The notes beneath the pieces are model-generated. The model was not told the DNA's origin, ran no database searches, and worked only from the letters and a program-made list of their open reading frames with translations. Below are positions 44,654 through 54,020 of a stretch of DNA of 64,000 bases, piece by piece (the first letter of the stretch is position 1; every line of letters begins with the position of its first letter). This stretch comes from Aeromicrobium terrae. GTDB taxonomy: Bacteria; Actinomycetota; Actinomycetes; Propionibacteriales; Nocardioidaceae. The DNA lies in the NCBI RefSeq assembly GCF_008039565.1, contig NZ_VDUX01000006.1, forward strand, positions 62,001-126,000, written 5' to 3'. The position numbers were made by a program, and so were the translations under genes.

Positions 44654-45759
44654 GCGACGGACCGGTAGAGGTCGGTCCAGCCGGCGACCAGGCTGGACAG
44701 CCCGGCGCGGCGGAGGGCGTCGTGGCGAGCGGTGTCGGCCAGCTTGTCCGCGCGCTCGCGGTCGTCGTGCAGCTCTTGCAGGCGGTCGGCGAGCTGCCCG
44801 ACGTCGCCGGCGTCGACGAGGAGGCCGTTCTCGCCGTCCTCGATGATCTCCGGGATGATCCCGCTCCGGGATCCGATGCTCGGCACCCGCATGGCCATCG
44901 CCTCGAGCAGCGCGACGCCGTCGTGCTCCTCGTGGTCGGGCAGCACGAGCGACGGCATCACGAACGCGTCGAGCGTCACGAGGAAGTCGGGCAGCTCGCG
45001 GTTCGGGAGCGTGCCGTGGAACGTCGTCCAGTCGTGCCGCTGCGCGTGCTCGGCGAACGCGGGGTCGTGGACCCGGCCCACGAGGTCGAGCCGGACGTGC
45101 TCGCCGACCCGTTCGCGCAGCTCGGCGACAGCGGCGACCAGGACCTCCACGCCCTTGTGCGGCAGCAGGCTCCCGACGTACCCGACCCGGAACTCGTCGG
45201 TGGGTTCCTCGCGACGGCCGTCGAACACCGTCTTGTCGATCGGCACGTTGTGCAGCACCTCGATGCGCTGGTCGGTGAAGCCGAGCCGACGGTAGACATT
45301 CTCGGCGGCGCGACTGACCGCCACCACGAGCGTGCTGCGCGCGACGCCGAGCCGCGTGAGCACCCGCTCGGGCCAGCCGAGCGGACCGCGCGGGACGTGC
45401 CGGGTGTTCTTGCGGGTGCCGATCACCCAGCGGGCGCGCGGGTGCAGCAGGAGCAGCGGCAGCATCGCGCTCCAGAACTCCGGGGTCCACGGGTCGTACT
45501 CGACGTGCACCACGTCGGGCCTGGCCCGGCGGTACTCGCGCCAGTCGGGCCGGTAGAGGTGCCGACTGCCGATCCGCCACGGCCGGTTGGCGAGCACGGT
45601 CACCGCCGGCGAGGTCGGGCGGGCGGACATCGTGCCGAACGCGGGCGTCCGGATCTCCTCTGGCGTCAGGAGCGTGAGGTCGTGCTCGGCGCCGACACGC
45701 TCCAGCAGCGCGAAGCGGCCGGCGTCGTTGTAGGCCGGACTCACCAGGAGGACACGCAT
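44650..45759 (-). CDS. Glycosyltransferase family 4
   Basis: This 369-residue GT-B glycosyltransferase has the N-terminal Rossmann half MRVLLVSPAYND, acceptor-side segment VVHVEYDPW, the phosphate-binding VGSLLPHKGVEVL near residue 195 and the C-terminal EX7E-type donor site LLEAMAMRVPSIGSRSGIIPE. It transfers a sugar from a nucleotide donor to an unknown acceptor, probably in cell-envelope synthesis. It is followed by a methyltransferase in an overlapping frame and led by an AGGCAGG ribosome site. Confidence 0.9.
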   Translation of the reverse strand: MRVLLVSPAYNDAGRFALLERVGAEHDLTLLTPEEIRTPAFGTMSARPTSPAVTVLANRPWRIGSRHLYRPDWREYRRARPDVVHVEYDPWTPEFWSAMLPLLLLHPRARWVIGTRKNTRHVPRGPLGWPERVLTRLGVARSTLVVAVSRAAENVYRRLGFTDQRIEVLHNVPIDKTVFDGRREEPTDEFRVGYVGSLLPHKGVEVLVAAVAELRERVGEHVRLDLVGRVHDPAFAEHAQRHDWTTFHGTLPNRELPDFLVTLDAFVMPSLVLPDHEEHDGVALLEAMAMRVPSIGSRSGIIPEIIEDGENGLLVDAGDVGQLADRLQELHDDRERADKLADTARHDALRRAGLSSLVAGWTDLYRSVA

Positions 45760-45783
45760 GGCGCCTGCCTTTCATGACAATCT

Positions 45784-45798
45784 CTAGTGACTTACTAG
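45784..45798. promoter_or_regulatory. Palindrome in the divergent region upstream of the glycosyltransferase
   Basis: CTAGTGACTTACTAG (arms CTAGT/ACTAG) lies in an AT-richer patch about 25-40 bases before the glycosyltransferase start, together with possible -10 sequences on the minus strand. It could be an operator; no regulator is nearby. Confidence 0.35.
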
Positions 45799-45846
45799 TG
45801 TATTGCATGGCGTGACGTGACGGCGCTCACGCTCGTTAACGCTCCG

Positions 45847-45867
45847 GTGGGTGCACGGTGCACTCAC
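45847..45867. promoter_or_regulatory. Pseudo-palindrome upstream of the secreted hydrolase
   Basis: A 21-bp element with GTGCAC repeated on both halves is symmetric except for one pair near each end and the centre. It sits 21 bases before the hydrolase ATG, where a bound regulator would block initiation. Confidence 0.35.
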
Positions 45868-45888
45868 ATCGCCCGCGCGAGGAGCACC

Positions 45889-47715
45889 ATGCGCCTGTCC
45901 CGTCCCCTGCTCGGCCTCACGGCCATCGGCCTCTCGCTCGGCACCCTCGCCGTGCCCGCCTCGACGGCCAGCGCCGCAGACCCGTACACCGTGACCACGC
46001 TGCACTTCCGCACCGTCGTCGGCCCGAACAACGACAAGGTGTGCGACGTCGTCGGCGACCTGTACCTGCCGGCCGGCGCGTCGGCGTCGTCCCCGGTGCC
46101 GGCCATCCTCACGACCAACGGCTTCGGCGGCTCGAAGGACGACCAGGCCGGCATCGGCAAGGCGTTCTCGCAGCGCGGGTACGCGGTGCTCTCGTACTCC
46201 GGCCTCGGCTTCGGTGGCTCCGACTGCAAGATCACGCTCGACGACCCGGACTGGGACGGCAAGGCCGGCAGCCAGCTCGTCAGCTACCTCGGCGGCAAGG
46301 CCGGCATCGCGTTCACCGACGACGCGCACACGCACCCCGCTCCGGTGCTCGATGCCATCGTCCGCGACTCGCACGACCACGCCGGTCACGCGTCGACCAA
46401 CGACCCGCGCGTCGGCATGGTCGGCGGCTCCTACGGCGGCGGTGCCCAGTTCGCCACGGCCGGTGTCGATCCGCGCGTCGACACCATCGTCCCGATCATC
46501 ACCTGGAACGACCTCGCCTACTCCCTCGGCCCGAACGGCACGGACCAGGCCACGGCCACCGGCGTCACCACCAAGACGCCGGGCAGCATCAAGCTCGCGT
46601 GGGGCCTGCTGTTCTCGGCGTTCGGCGTGGTGGACGGCCTGTCGAACGGCCAGACCGACCCCTCGCGCCTGCTCCCCTGCCCGAACTTCGCGACGTTCGT
46701 GTGTCCGGCACTCGTCACCGCCGGATCGCTCGGCTTCTTCAACGCGGCGTCCACCGCGTCGCTGCGGCACGCGTCGGTGACGACGTACATGGCGAAGATC
46801 AAGATCCCGACGCTGCTGATGCAGGGCCAGGCCGACACGCTGTTCAACCTGAACGAGGCGGCGGCCACCTACCGCGCGCTGAAGGCCCAGGGCACGCCGG
46901 TGAAGATGGTCTGGCAGTCGTGGGGCCACTCGAGCAGCACGCCGGCGCCCGGCGAGCTCGACCTCGGCAACCCCGATCCCGCGTCGCAGTACGAGACCGG
47001 CCGCATCTCCGACTGGTTCGAGCACTACCTCAAGGACAGCCCGGTCGGCACCGGCCCGAACTTCGCGTACTTCCGCGACTGGGTGGACTACACGGGCAAC
47101 GCCGCACCCGCGTACGCCACGTCGAGCACGTTCCCGGTCGGCACGGCGAAGCGCTACTACCTTTCCGGCAACACCGGCCTGCAGACGTCACCGCTCGGCA
47201 TCGACCGCAAGGGCCAGCTGTTCCTCACCACCGGCGGCGGCCTGCCGACGACGCTCAACGAGCTCGACGCGCTCGGCGGCTACGTGAAGCTCCCGCTCCC
47301 CGAGGTCGACGTGCCCGGCACCTTCGCCAAGTTCACGACGCCGGCGCTCACCAGCAAGGTCGACGTCGTCGGCTCCCCGACACTGAAGCTGACGGTCAAG
47401 GCGCCGACGGCGGTGCTGTCGCAGCGCACCGGGCCGCTCGGCCAGCTCGTGCTGTTCGTCCGCGTCCAGGACGTCGGTCCGGACGGCAAGGCGTCGGACA
47501 TCCGCGCGACGAACATGCCGGTGCGCGTGCCCGACGTGCGGAAGTCGTTCACGGTCACGCTGCCCGGGATCGTGCACCGGTTCGCGCCGGGTCACAAGAT
47601 CCGGCTGGTCGTCTCCGGCGGCTCGATCAACTACCGCGGCGGCCTCACGCCGCAGACGGTCGGCATCCAGACCGGCACGACGAGCCAGGTGCTGACGCTC
47701 CCGGTGGTCAACTAG
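45889..47715 (+). CDS. Secreted CocE/NonD (X-Pro dipeptidyl-peptidase-like) hydrolase
   Basis: This is a 608-residue exported serine hydrolase. A signal peptide covers about residues 1-30 with a cleavage site after ASTASAA. The alpha/beta-hydrolase triad is traceable: nucleophile in GMVGGSYGGGAQ near residue 185, Asp in LMQGQADTLFN near 320, and His in WQSWGHSSST near 347. The C-terminal beta-sandwich (from about residue 430) is the galactose-binding-like domain typical of CocE and PepX. Substrate could be esters, acylated compounds or Xaa-Pro peptides. The start has a GGAG site. Confidence 0.9.
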   Translation: MRLSRPLLGLTAIGLSLGTLAVPASTASAADPYTVTTLHFRTVVGPNNDKVCDVVGDLYLPAGASASSPVPAILTTNGFGGSKDDQAGIGKAFSQRGYAVLSYSGLGFGGSDCKITLDDPDWDGKAGSQLVSYLGGKAGIAFTDDAHTHPAPVLDAIVRDSHDHAGHASTNDPRVGMVGGSYGGGAQFATAGVDPRVDTIVPIITWNDLAYSLGPNGTDQATATGVTTKTPGSIKLAWGLLFSAFGVVDGLSNGQTDPSRLLPCPNFATFVCPALVTAGSLGFFNAASTASLRHASVTTYMAKIKIPTLLMQGQADTLFNLNEAAATYRALKAQGTPVKMVWQSWGHSSSTPAPGELDLGNPDPASQYETGRISDWFEHYLKDSPVGTGPNFAYFRDWVDYTGNAAPAYATSSTFPVGTAKRYYLSGNTGLQTSPLGIDRKGQLFLTTGGGLPTTLNELDALGGYVKLPLPEVDVPGTFAKFTTPALTSKVDVVGSPTLKLTVKAPTAVLSQRTGPLGQLVLFVRVQDVGPDGKASDIRATNMPVRVPDVRKSFTVTLPGIVHRFAPGHKIRLVVSGGSINYRGGLTPQTVGIQTGTTSQVLTLPVVN

Positions 47716-48497
47716 TAGTCGATGCACTCGCCGCCACCGAGGGCGGCGAGTCCGGCACGGTCGCCGGGGCCCCACTCGGTGACGTCCTCCGAGCCGGTGG
47801 CGTACATCAGCTCGCCGCGATCCTTCACGTGGTCGAGCCCGACGAGGTGGCCGAGCTCGTGCATCACGACGGCTCGGACGGACGTGCGGCCGGCCTCGGA
47901 CCGCAGCAGCTGACGGAGCTGCGGGCCGTCGAGGGTGACGCCGCCGGTGACGAACCACTCGTGCCCGTCGCGCCGCACCGCGGTGCTGCCGCCGACGCCC
48001 GCGACCGGACCCTTGAGCGCCGGGGTCTCGTCCGGATCGCTCCAGGAGATGAGCACCGGCCGCCACGACCGGACGCCCTGCGGGTCGGCGGTGGTCTGCC
48101 GCTCGTCGTCCGGTCGCCGGTCGGTGCGACCGTCGAGGACGAAGGCGAGACCGGTGGCATCCGAGACCGAGTCGACCGCTTGCCGGACGATGCCGTCCGC
48201 GCCCGGCACCGCGGTCCGCTCGTTGACGACGACGTGGATCGGCGCACAGGGGTCGTAGGTGACCGGCTCGTTGTCGTCCTTCGGCTGGGTGCGGACGAAC
48301 TGGTACGTGCCTTCGTCCCGGACCGTGGGCGGTTGTCCGATGGGCTGCTCCATCGCGTCGTTCGGCCGGTCGGGGAACGTCGCCTTGGTGCCGCGCCCCT
48401 CCGTGAGCTGCAGCGCAAGCAGCGACAGGCCGAGCACGAGCACGAACCCGGCGACCGCCCGGCGTGCCCGCCCCCGTGGCTCGGCGCGACGTCTCAC
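47712..48497 (-). CDS. Membrane-anchored matrixin-like zinc metalloprotease (paralogue 1)
   Basis: This 261-residue predicted extracytoplasmic protease has a basic N-terminus, one membrane helix at residues 14-30 and a C-terminal metzincin-type zinc site VVMHELGHLVGLDHVKD (HExxHxxGxxH). A Met eight residues after the last His (GELMYAT) would form the Met-turn. A conserved block YDPCAPIHVVVN recurs in the neighbouring paralogue, and the final Cys in GGGECIDY could pair with it. Substrate unknown. The start is a GTG; its stop interlocks with that of the convergent hydrolase in a CTAG. Confidence 0.85.
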   Translation of the reverse strand: MRRRAEPRGRARRAVAGFVLVLGLSLLALQLTEGRGTKATFPDRPNDAMEQPIGQPPTVRDEGTYQFVRTQPKDDNEPVTYDPCAPIHVVVNERTAVPGADGIVRQAVDSVSDATGLAFVLDGRTDRRPDDERQTTADPQGVRSWRPVLISWSDPDETPALKGPVAGVGGSTAVRRDGHEWFVTGGVTLDGPQLRQLLRSEAGRTSVRAVVMHELGHLVGLDHVKDRGELMYATGSEDVTEWGPGDRAGLAALGGGECIDY

Positions 48498-48543
48498 CCC
48501 TCCATCGTGTCGGAGTGGTGGTCACTCCGCCCGTCGGCGACGG

Positions 48544-49401
48544 TCAGTAGTCGACGCAGTCGCCGGAGCCGAGTGCCGCGAGACCTGCGCGGTCGCCCGG
48601 GCCCCAGGTGGTCATGCGCGAGCCGTGCGGCTGCATCAGCTCGCGCTCGTCGTCGACGTGCGCCAGACCGACCAGGTGCCCTAGCTCGTGCATGACGATC
48701 GCTCTGACCATCGCCTCGCCGTCCGGGTCACGCGCCAGGATCCGCCGTGCGCGCGGTCCGTCGAGGGCCACGGTTCCCGTGACGAACCACTGGTGGCGAC
48801 CTACGGCGCGAGAGGTGCTTCCGCCCACGCCGGCAACGTTGCCCTTGAGGTCGACGACCTCGTCCGGGTCGCTCCAGGCGACGAGCACGGGATTCCAGCC
48901 GTCGGCAGTGCCTGCATCGCCGTCCCAGGTCGGCGACTCGTCGGACTCGCCGTCGACGACGAACTGCAGGCCGGTCGCCTGAGACACCTCCTCCAGGGCG
49001 CTGCCGAGAATGCGGTCAGCGTGCGGCACGTCCTGACGGTGGTTCACGACGACGTGGATCGGCACGCAGGGGTCGTACGTGACCGGGTCGTCGGAGCCGG
49101 GCTGCGTCTGGATGAACTCGAACGACCCGGTCGTGGTGACGTCGGGCGGCTGCCCCAGTGGTGAGTCCGACGCATCGGCCGGGCGCTGAGGCCAGCCCGG
49201 CGGGCCAGACGTATGAGTCAGCCGGAAGCCCATCGCCCCGAGGCCGGCGACGAGGACGACCACCGCCGACACCGCCCGCAACCGGCTCGTCGACCTCACC
49301 CGCCGCGCCCGGACCGGCTTTCGGTCCAGGCGTTCCATCGTTCGCAGCATGCGTCGTATGCGCCTGCGACGGCGCAGCTCGACCAGCGGGTTCTCCCTCA
49401 C
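48544..49401 (-). CDS. Membrane-anchored matrixin-like zinc metalloprotease (paralogue 2)
   Basis: This 285-residue paralogue of the preceding gene has the same plan: basic N-terminus, one helix near residues 43-61, the YDPCVPIHVVVN block, GNVAGVGGS strand region, the zinc motif IVMHELGHLVGLAHVDD, the Met-turn ELMQPH and the end GSGDCVDY. The pair most likely arose by tandem duplication. The cytoplasmic segment is longer and Arg-rich. I use the GTG start; an ATG 51 bases downstream (MLRTMERLD) is possible. It is 46 bases upstream of paralogue 1 and both are probably co-transcribed. Confidence 0.82.
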   Translation of the reverse strand: MRENPLVELRRRRRIRRMLRTMERLDRKPVRARRVRSTSRLRAVSAVVVLVAGLGAMGFRLTHTSGPPGWPQRPADASDSPLGQPPDVTTTGSFEFIQTQPGSDDPVTYDPCVPIHVVVNHRQDVPHADRILGSALEEVSQATGLQFVVDGESDESPTWDGDAGTADGWNPVLVAWSDPDEVVDLKGNVAGVGGSTSRAVGRHQWFVTGTVALDGPRARRILARDPDGEAMVRAIVMHELGHLVGLAHVDDERELMQPHGSRMTTWGPGDRAGLAALGSGDCVDY

Positions 49402-49427
49402 GCGGACGATCGTGCATGACGGAAGGG

Positions 49428-50303
49428 TCAGGCCGGGCGGGCTCCGAGGTGGGTCACGCAGGTCTCGGCGGCGGAACGCCCGGCGTCGAGGGCGGCCTGG
49501 GGGTCGGCGCCGCGGAGGTGGGCGGCGAGGAAGCCGGCGGCGAAGGCGTCGCCGGCGCCGGTGGTGTCGACGACGTCGACGTGCGGGGCGGTCACCTGGG
49601 CGCGCTGGTCGCCGCCGAGGTACGCGGCACCCATCCGGCCGAGGGTCACGACGACGTGCGGGAAGCGTGCGGCCAGGGCCTCGAGGTCGATCTGCGGACC
49701 GGTCGAGCCGGACAGCACGCGCGCCTCGTCGAGGTTGGGCAGCAGCACGTCGGCGCCGGCCACCCAGTCGAGGAACGTCTCGGCGCCGATCTCGCGGAGG
49801 TACGCGACGGAGCTCGGGTCGACGCTCACGCGGGCACCGCGCTCCCGCGCCTCGGCCACCAGGCCCAGTGCCACCGGGCGCACGGACTCGCAGAAGAACG
49901 AGTAGCCGGTCAGGTGCAACCAGGTGACGCCCGACCACGCCTCCTCGGGAACGTCGGACGCGACGAGGCCGGCGTTCGCGCCACGATCCACGAACATCGT
50001 GCGCTCGCCCTCACCGTCGAGCTGGAGCACGATCGTCGCGGTCGTCCGCTCCGGGTCGCCCGCCAGCACGGCGTTCACGCCGTGACCGGCCAGCGCCGTG
50101 GTGTGCCGCTCGACGGCGTCCGCTCCGACTCGTCCGCAGAACGTCACGTCGGCGCCGAGGTGCCCGAGCCACGCAGCGACGTTCGCCGCAGAGCCGCCGG
50201 GCCGCAGCCGGATCTCGGCCGTGGTGTCGCTGGCCGGGGTGACCTCACCGAGCGCGCGGACGCTGATGTCGTCGACGACGTCCCCGACGACCAGGACCGT
50301 CAT
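49428..50303 (-). CDS. psuK: PfkB-family sugar kinase, probable pseudouridine kinase
   Basis: This 291-residue ribokinase-like enzyme has the N-terminal glycine motif LRPGGSAANVAAWLGHLG near residues 33-50 and the ATP/anion-hole signature DTTGAGDAFAAGFL with the catalytic Asp near residue 246. It lies directly after psuG in an overlapping frame (GTGA/ATGA type), which makes phosphorylation of pseudouridine the likely reaction before PsuG cleaves the product. By sequence alone it could be another nucleoside or sugar kinase. Confidence 0.85.
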   Translation of the reverse strand: MTVLVVGDVVDDISVRALGEVTPASDTTAEIRLRPGGSAANVAAWLGHLGADVTFCGRVGADAVERHTTALAGHGVNAVLAGDPERTTATIVLQLDGEGERTMFVDRGANAGLVASDVPEEAWSGVTWLHLTGYSFFCESVRPVALGLVAEARERGARVSVDPSSVAYLREIGAETFLDWVAGADVLLPNLDEARVLSGSTGPQIDLEALAARFPHVVVTLGRMGAAYLGGDQRAQVTAPHVDVVDTTGAGDAFAAGFLAAHLRGADPQAALDAGRSAAETCVTHLGARPA

Positions 50304-51202
50304 CGCCGGGCCCAGGCCGTCGCGATCTCGGCGGCTACCCGGATGTTGTTCTCCGCGATCTTCAGGTTCACCGCCAGGCTCTCGCCGCCGGTGATCTCGA
50401 CGATCGTCTCCAGCAGGAACGGCGTGACCTCCTTGCCGGTGACGTGCTTCTCCTCCGCTCGCCGCAGCGCCTCCTCGAGGGCTCGGTCGTGCGTGGCCGG
50501 GTCGAGCTGCTCGTCCACGGGCAGCGGGTTGGCGACGACGATCGCCGACGACTGACCGAGCTCGTCCCGCGACGCCATCACCGCCGCCACGGCCGCCGCG
50601 TCGGGCACCGACCAGTCGAGCGGGTGACCCGACGACCGCAGCCAGAAGCTCGGGAACTCCTCGGTGCCGTAGCCGAGCACGGTGACACTCAGCGTCTCGA
50701 GCCGCTCGAGCGTGGCGCCGATGTCGAGGATCGACTTCACCCCGGCCGAGACGACGGTGATCGGCACCTCCGACAACACGGTGAGGTCGGCGGACTCGTC
50801 GAACGTCTCGGCCGCGCCGCGGTGCACCCCACCGAGCCCGCCGGTGGCGAACACCCGGATGCCGGCGCGGTCGGCGATGAACGACGTGGCCGCCACCGTG
50901 GTGGCGCCGCTGCCGCCGCGCGCGAGAGCGACCGGCAGGTCGCGGACGCTCAGCTTCGGGACGTCCTCGTTCGCGATGCGGTCCAGCTCGTCCGGCGTGA
51001 GGCCGGCCTTGAGCTCACCGTCGAGCACCGCGATCGTGGCGGGCACGACGCCCGCGTCGACGAGCAGCTGCTCGAACAGATGGGCGGCCGCGAGGTTGTC
51101 AGGGCGCGGGAGCCCGTGGGAGATGATCGTCGACTCGAGCGCGACGACCGGGCGGCCGGACGCCAAGGCGTCGGCGACGTCGGGTGCGACGGAGAGCCGC
51201 AC
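50300..51202 (-). CDS. psuG: Pseudouridine-5'-phosphate glycosidase
   Basis: This 300-residue PsuG/indigoidine-synthase A-type enzyme reversibly splits the C-glycosidic bond of pseudouridine 5'-phosphate to uracil and ribose 5-phosphate. Family blocks are clear: VALESTIISHGLPRPDNL, TIAVLDGELKAGL, the catalytic-Lys region GVKSILDIGATLE near residue 155, and LGYGTEEFPSFW. The chain length is typical. It starts with GTG one base after the dcd stop and overlaps psuK, giving a compact dcd-psuG-psuK pyrimidine unit. Confidence 0.93.
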   Translation of the reverse strand: MRLSVAPDVADALASGRPVVALESTIISHGLPRPDNLAAAHLFEQLLVDAGVVPATIAVLDGELKAGLTPDELDRIANEDVPKLSVRDLPVALARGGSGATTVAATSFIADRAGIRVFATGGLGGVHRGAAETFDESADLTVLSEVPITVVSAGVKSILDIGATLERLETLSVTVLGYGTEEFPSFWLRSSGHPLDWSVPDAAAVAAVMASRDELGQSSAIVVANPLPVDEQLDPATHDRALEEALRRAEEKHVTGKEVTPFLLETIVEITGGESLAVNLKIAENNIRVAAEIATAWARR

Positions 51203-51203
51203 C

Positions 51204-51779
51204 TCAGATCTGGGTCCGGTGGAAGTTCGCGTGCGAGCGCGACGCCGTCGGGCCGCGCTGGCCCTGGTAGCGCGAGCCGTACTTCTCCGAGCCGTACGGG
51301 TGCTCGGCCGGCGAGCTGAGCCGGAAGAAGCAGAGCTGGCCGATCTTCATGCCCGGGTAGAGCTTGATCGGCAGGGTCGCGACGTTGGCGAGCTCGAGCG
51401 TGACGTGTCCGGAGAACCCGGGGTCGATGAAGCCCGCGGTGGAGTGCGTCATCAGCCCGAGACGGCCGAGCGACGACTTGCCCTCCAGTCGCGCGGCGAC
51501 GTCGTCGGGCAGCGTCACCAGCTCGTACGTGGACCCGAGCACGAACTCGCCCGGGTGCAGCACGAACGCCTCCTCGTGCGTGACCTCGACCTGGCGCGTG
51601 AGGTCGGACTGGTCGGCCGCGGGGTCGATGTGCGGGTACTTGTGGTTGTCGAAGACCCGGAAGAACTTGTCGAGCCGGACGTCGATGCTCGACGGCTGGA
51701 TCATCTCGCGGGCGAGCGGGTCGAGCTGCACGCGACCGGCGTCGAGCTCGGCCAGGATGTCGCGGTCGGAGAGGAGCAC
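51204..51779 (-). CDS. dcd: dCTP deaminase
   Basis: This 191-residue trimeric enzyme deaminates dCTP to dUTP, or in some actinobacteria directly to dUMP. The opening [11 protein letters not shown], the catalytic-loop region [18 protein letters not shown] near residues 114-131 and the C-terminal [11 protein letters not shown] are all typical, and 191 residues is the usual length. The start is a GTG with a -10-like TAGGTT about 12 bases upstream, so a very short or absent leader is possible. Confidence 0.94.
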   Translation of the reverse strand: MLLSDRDILAELDAGRVQLDPLAREMIQPSSIDVRLDKFFRVFDNHKYPHIDPAADQSDLTRQVEVTHEEAFVLHPGEFVLGSTYELVTLPDDVAARLEGKSSLGRLGLMTHSTAGFIDPGFSGHVTLELANVATLPIKLYPGMKIGQLCFFRLSSPAEHPYGSEKYGSRYQGQRGPTASRSHANFHRTQI

Positions 51780-51793
51780 GGGGAAAACGTAAC

Positions 51794-52207
51794 CTATGCG
51801 TTCCGACCCGTCCGGCGTCTGGCCGCGACCGCGGAAGCCACCAGCACCATGACCACCAGCACCCCCGTCAGCACCAGCCACGAGACGACGTAGGGCCGGT
51901 TCATCAGGCTGTCGTTGTCCGGCTTGCCACCGACGTCGAGCAGCACGTTCGCGGCCCCGACGGTGACGGTGCCCCAGATCAGGAACGCGACGGCGACGAG
52001 CGAGCGCCGGCTCCTCGGCAGCCAGTGCGCGGCGGCCACGCCGAGCAGCACGACGGTCGGCGCGAGGACCGCGTCGTGCAGCACCACACCCCCGACGAGC
52101 CAGACAGCCACGTTGACCAGCCGGCTTGTCCCGTCGTCGCTGAGCATCACCACGCCCCACACCGCGGCGGCGACCCCGACCGCACCGAGCGCGAGCCGCC
52201 CGGTCAC
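51794..52207 (-). CDS. Small membrane protein
   Basis: This is a 137-residue hydrophobic protein with four predicted helices (about residues 5-22, 32-56, 68-88 and 106-127). I do not recognise a named family. It overlaps the molybdopterin oxidoreductase gene as GTGA and is last in that operon, so it may be an accessory membrane partner for the oxidoreductase. The GTG at the overlap is taken as the start. Confidence 0.75.
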   Translation of the reverse strand: MTGRLALGAVGVAAAVWGVVMLSDDGTSRLVNVAVWLVGGVVLHDAVLAPTVVLLGVAAAHWLPRSRRSLVAVAFLIWGTVTVGAANVLLDVGGKPDNDSLMNRPYVVSWLVLTGVLVVMVLVASAVAARRRTGRNA

Positions 52208-53373
52208 GCGACGACCTCCAGGTTGCGGACCCACTTCGTCTGCATCACCCCGGGACGGTTCGGCGCGATGATCCGGCACGGGTAGCCGTGGTCGAGGTCG
52301 AGCACCTCGCCGTTGAGCTCGAGCGCGAGCAGGGTGCGCGGGTCGGACACGAAGTCACCCGGGAGCTCCGACGTCCCGAACGCGCCGCGGGTCTGCATCG
52401 ACCGCACCTTCACCGTCGAGTCCGCCGGGGCGTCGACCAGCGCGAGCAGGTCGTGGATCGCGACGCCGGTCCACGTGGCGTTCCGGCTCCAGCCCTCGAC
52501 GCACGCGATCGGCAGGCGATGGGTGCGCTGCGGCAGCTCGGCCAGCTGCGCGCGAGTGAGGCTGACGACCTTGGCGCCGTGCCGCACCTCCAGGACGAAC
52601 GACGGGTCCTGAGCCGCCTCACGGGCCCCGGCGGCGCGCGCGGTCCGGTTGACCGGCAGGTCCTGCGGTCCGTCCCCGTCGCGGACGCCGAGCACGGACA
52701 CCTTCCGCAGGAACGGCACCGTCTGACCGGCCGTCAGCAGCACCGCGAGCCCCGAGGCGGCGCCGGCGCCGAGGAGCACGGCCCGTCGACTCGGCCCGTC
52801 CGACGCCTCAGACTCCCCGTCGTCCGCACGGCCAACGAGCGCCTCGCGGATCACCGGCAGCTTCACCGCGACGTGCACGAGGATGCTGCCGATCGCGATC
52901 CACGCGACCGCCTCGTGGGTGCGGCGGAAGCTGAACTCCCAGGGGTACCACTGCGCGATGTTCAGCACCCCGGTCGCGAGCTGGAAGATCCCGGACGCGA
53001 CGAGCACGGCGATGGACGCGCGCTCCAGCCCGTCGAGCGCCAGGGCGCGAATCTCACGCGGGGGCCGCAGGAACAGTCGTGGGTAGACCGACCACAGCTT
53101 CACCAGCAGCAGCGGGATCGCGGCCGTCCCGCTGATCACGTGGACGCCCTGGGTGACGCGGTAGAGCCACGACGGGTTCGGCCCGATCGGCAGCCAGCCG
53201 GGCATCGAGTACTGGTAGTGGCTCCACATCCCGGTCAGGAAGCAGATCCCGAACGCGACGCCGAGCGCGAGGCCGAGCCGCGCGGTGGTGCGCGGGCCAC
53301 GGGCCGGGCTTGTGAAGTCGTCCGGGTGCGGCAGTCGTCGCTCCACCTGGGCGACGAGGTCGGGCAGCGCCAT
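52204..53373 (-). CDS. Cytochrome b561-like / sulfite oxidase-type molybdopterin oxidoreductase fusion
   Basis: This is a 389-residue membrane enzyme. Residues 30-200 form four or five helices of cytochrome b type with candidate heme histidines ([27 protein letters not shown]). A short linker and another helix ([15 protein letters not shown]) lead to an extracytoplasmic molybdenum-cofactor domain with the conserved Cys ligand in [11 protein letters not shown] and the end [13 protein letters not shown], as in the sulfite oxidase/YedY family. It should transfer electrons between a periplasmic substrate and quinone in one polypeptide. The substrate is unknown. It lies in a five-gene overlapping operon. 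Confidence 0.88.
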   Translation of the reverse strand: MALPDLVAQVERRLPHPDDFTSPARGPRTTARLGLALGVAFGICFLTGMWSHYQYSMPGWLPIGPNPSWLYRVTQGVHVISGTAAIPLLLVKLWSVYPRLFLRPPREIRALALDGLERASIAVLVASGIFQLATGVLNIAQWYPWEFSFRRTHEAVAWIAIGSILVHVAVKLPVIREALVGRADDGESEASDGPSRRAVLLGAGAASGLAVLLTAGQTVPFLRKVSVLGVRDGDGPQDLPVNRTARAAGAREAAQDPSFVLEVRHGAKVVSLTRAQLAELPQRTHRLPIACVEGWSRNATWTGVAIHDLLALVDAPADSTVKVRSMQTRGAFGTSELPGDFVSDPRTLLALELNGEVLDLDHGYPCRIIAPNRPGVMQTKWVRNLEVVA

Positions 53374-54020
53374 CAAGCCCCCTCGTGGATCAGCACGGCG
53401 GCGTGGCGGCCGCCGACGGACGTGGTCGTCTCGACGGAGAACCCGGAGACCTCGGCGATCCGGCCGATCGCGTCGAGGCCCACGCGGGCCCAGTCGAACG
53501 CTGGCGTCATCCGCCGCCCGACGCGCAGGTGGATCCGGTGGTGGCGGAGCCCGGTCCCGGCCGGCTCGAGCTCGACCACGACGCGACCGCCGGGACGCAC
53601 CAGCTCGTGGGCGCGGCGCAACAGGCGGACCGGGTCGCCGCCGATGCCGATGTTGCCGTCGGCGAGCAGCGCCACGTCCCAGCGTCCCTCGCCGGGGACG
53701 GTGCCGAAGACGTCGCGAAGGAGGGCGAGCCCGCCGCGGTCGCGGGTCAGGCGCACCGCCTCCGGCGAGATGTCGATGCCCAGCGCCGGGACGTCCCGGT
53801 CCGCCAGGCCCTCCACCAGCCGCCCCGGGCCACAGCCGACGTCGATCGTCCGGCCGCGGCAGTGCGCGAGCAGGAGGCGATGGTCGGCGGCGCCGTGCGC
53901 GCCAGTCCAGCGGTGGACGGGCATCGGTCGCGCGCGCCCGGAGGCGTCGACGAGGTGACAGGCTCGGCCGGAGAACGCGGCGTCCATCGCCTGGACCGGA
54001 GCGATGAAGTCGGCGCTCAT
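53373..54020 (-). CDS. SAM-dependent methyltransferase
   Basis: This 215-residue class I methyltransferase has motif I IDVGCGPGRLVEGLA near residues 59-73, motif II in ALGIDISPEAV, and VALLADGNIGIGGDPVRLLRRA as the variant post-motif, ending with VVVELEPAG. It resembles the methyltransferases found beside TIGR04282/DUF2064 proteins, formerly linked to arsenosugar-type pathways. It overlaps both neighbours (ATGA and TGATG), so all five genes are co-translated. Acceptor unknown. Confidence 0.85.
   Translation of the reverse strand: MSADFIAPVQAMDAAFSGRACHLVDASGRARPMPVHRWTGAHGAADHRLLLAHCRGRTIDVGCGPGRLVEGLADRDVPALGIDISPEAVRLTRDRGGLALLRDVFGTVPGEGRWDVALLADGNIGIGGDPVRLLRRAHELVRPGGRVVVELEPAGTGLRHHRIHLRVGRRMTPAFDWARVGLDAIGRIAEVSGFSVETTTSVGGRHAAVLIHEGA

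Noticed and set aside
47712..49401. Possible toxin or phage-derived protease pair
   Set aside because: No phage, toxin-antitoxin or secretion genes are nearby, and membrane anchors plus HExxH motifs fit ordinary extracytoplasmic proteases.
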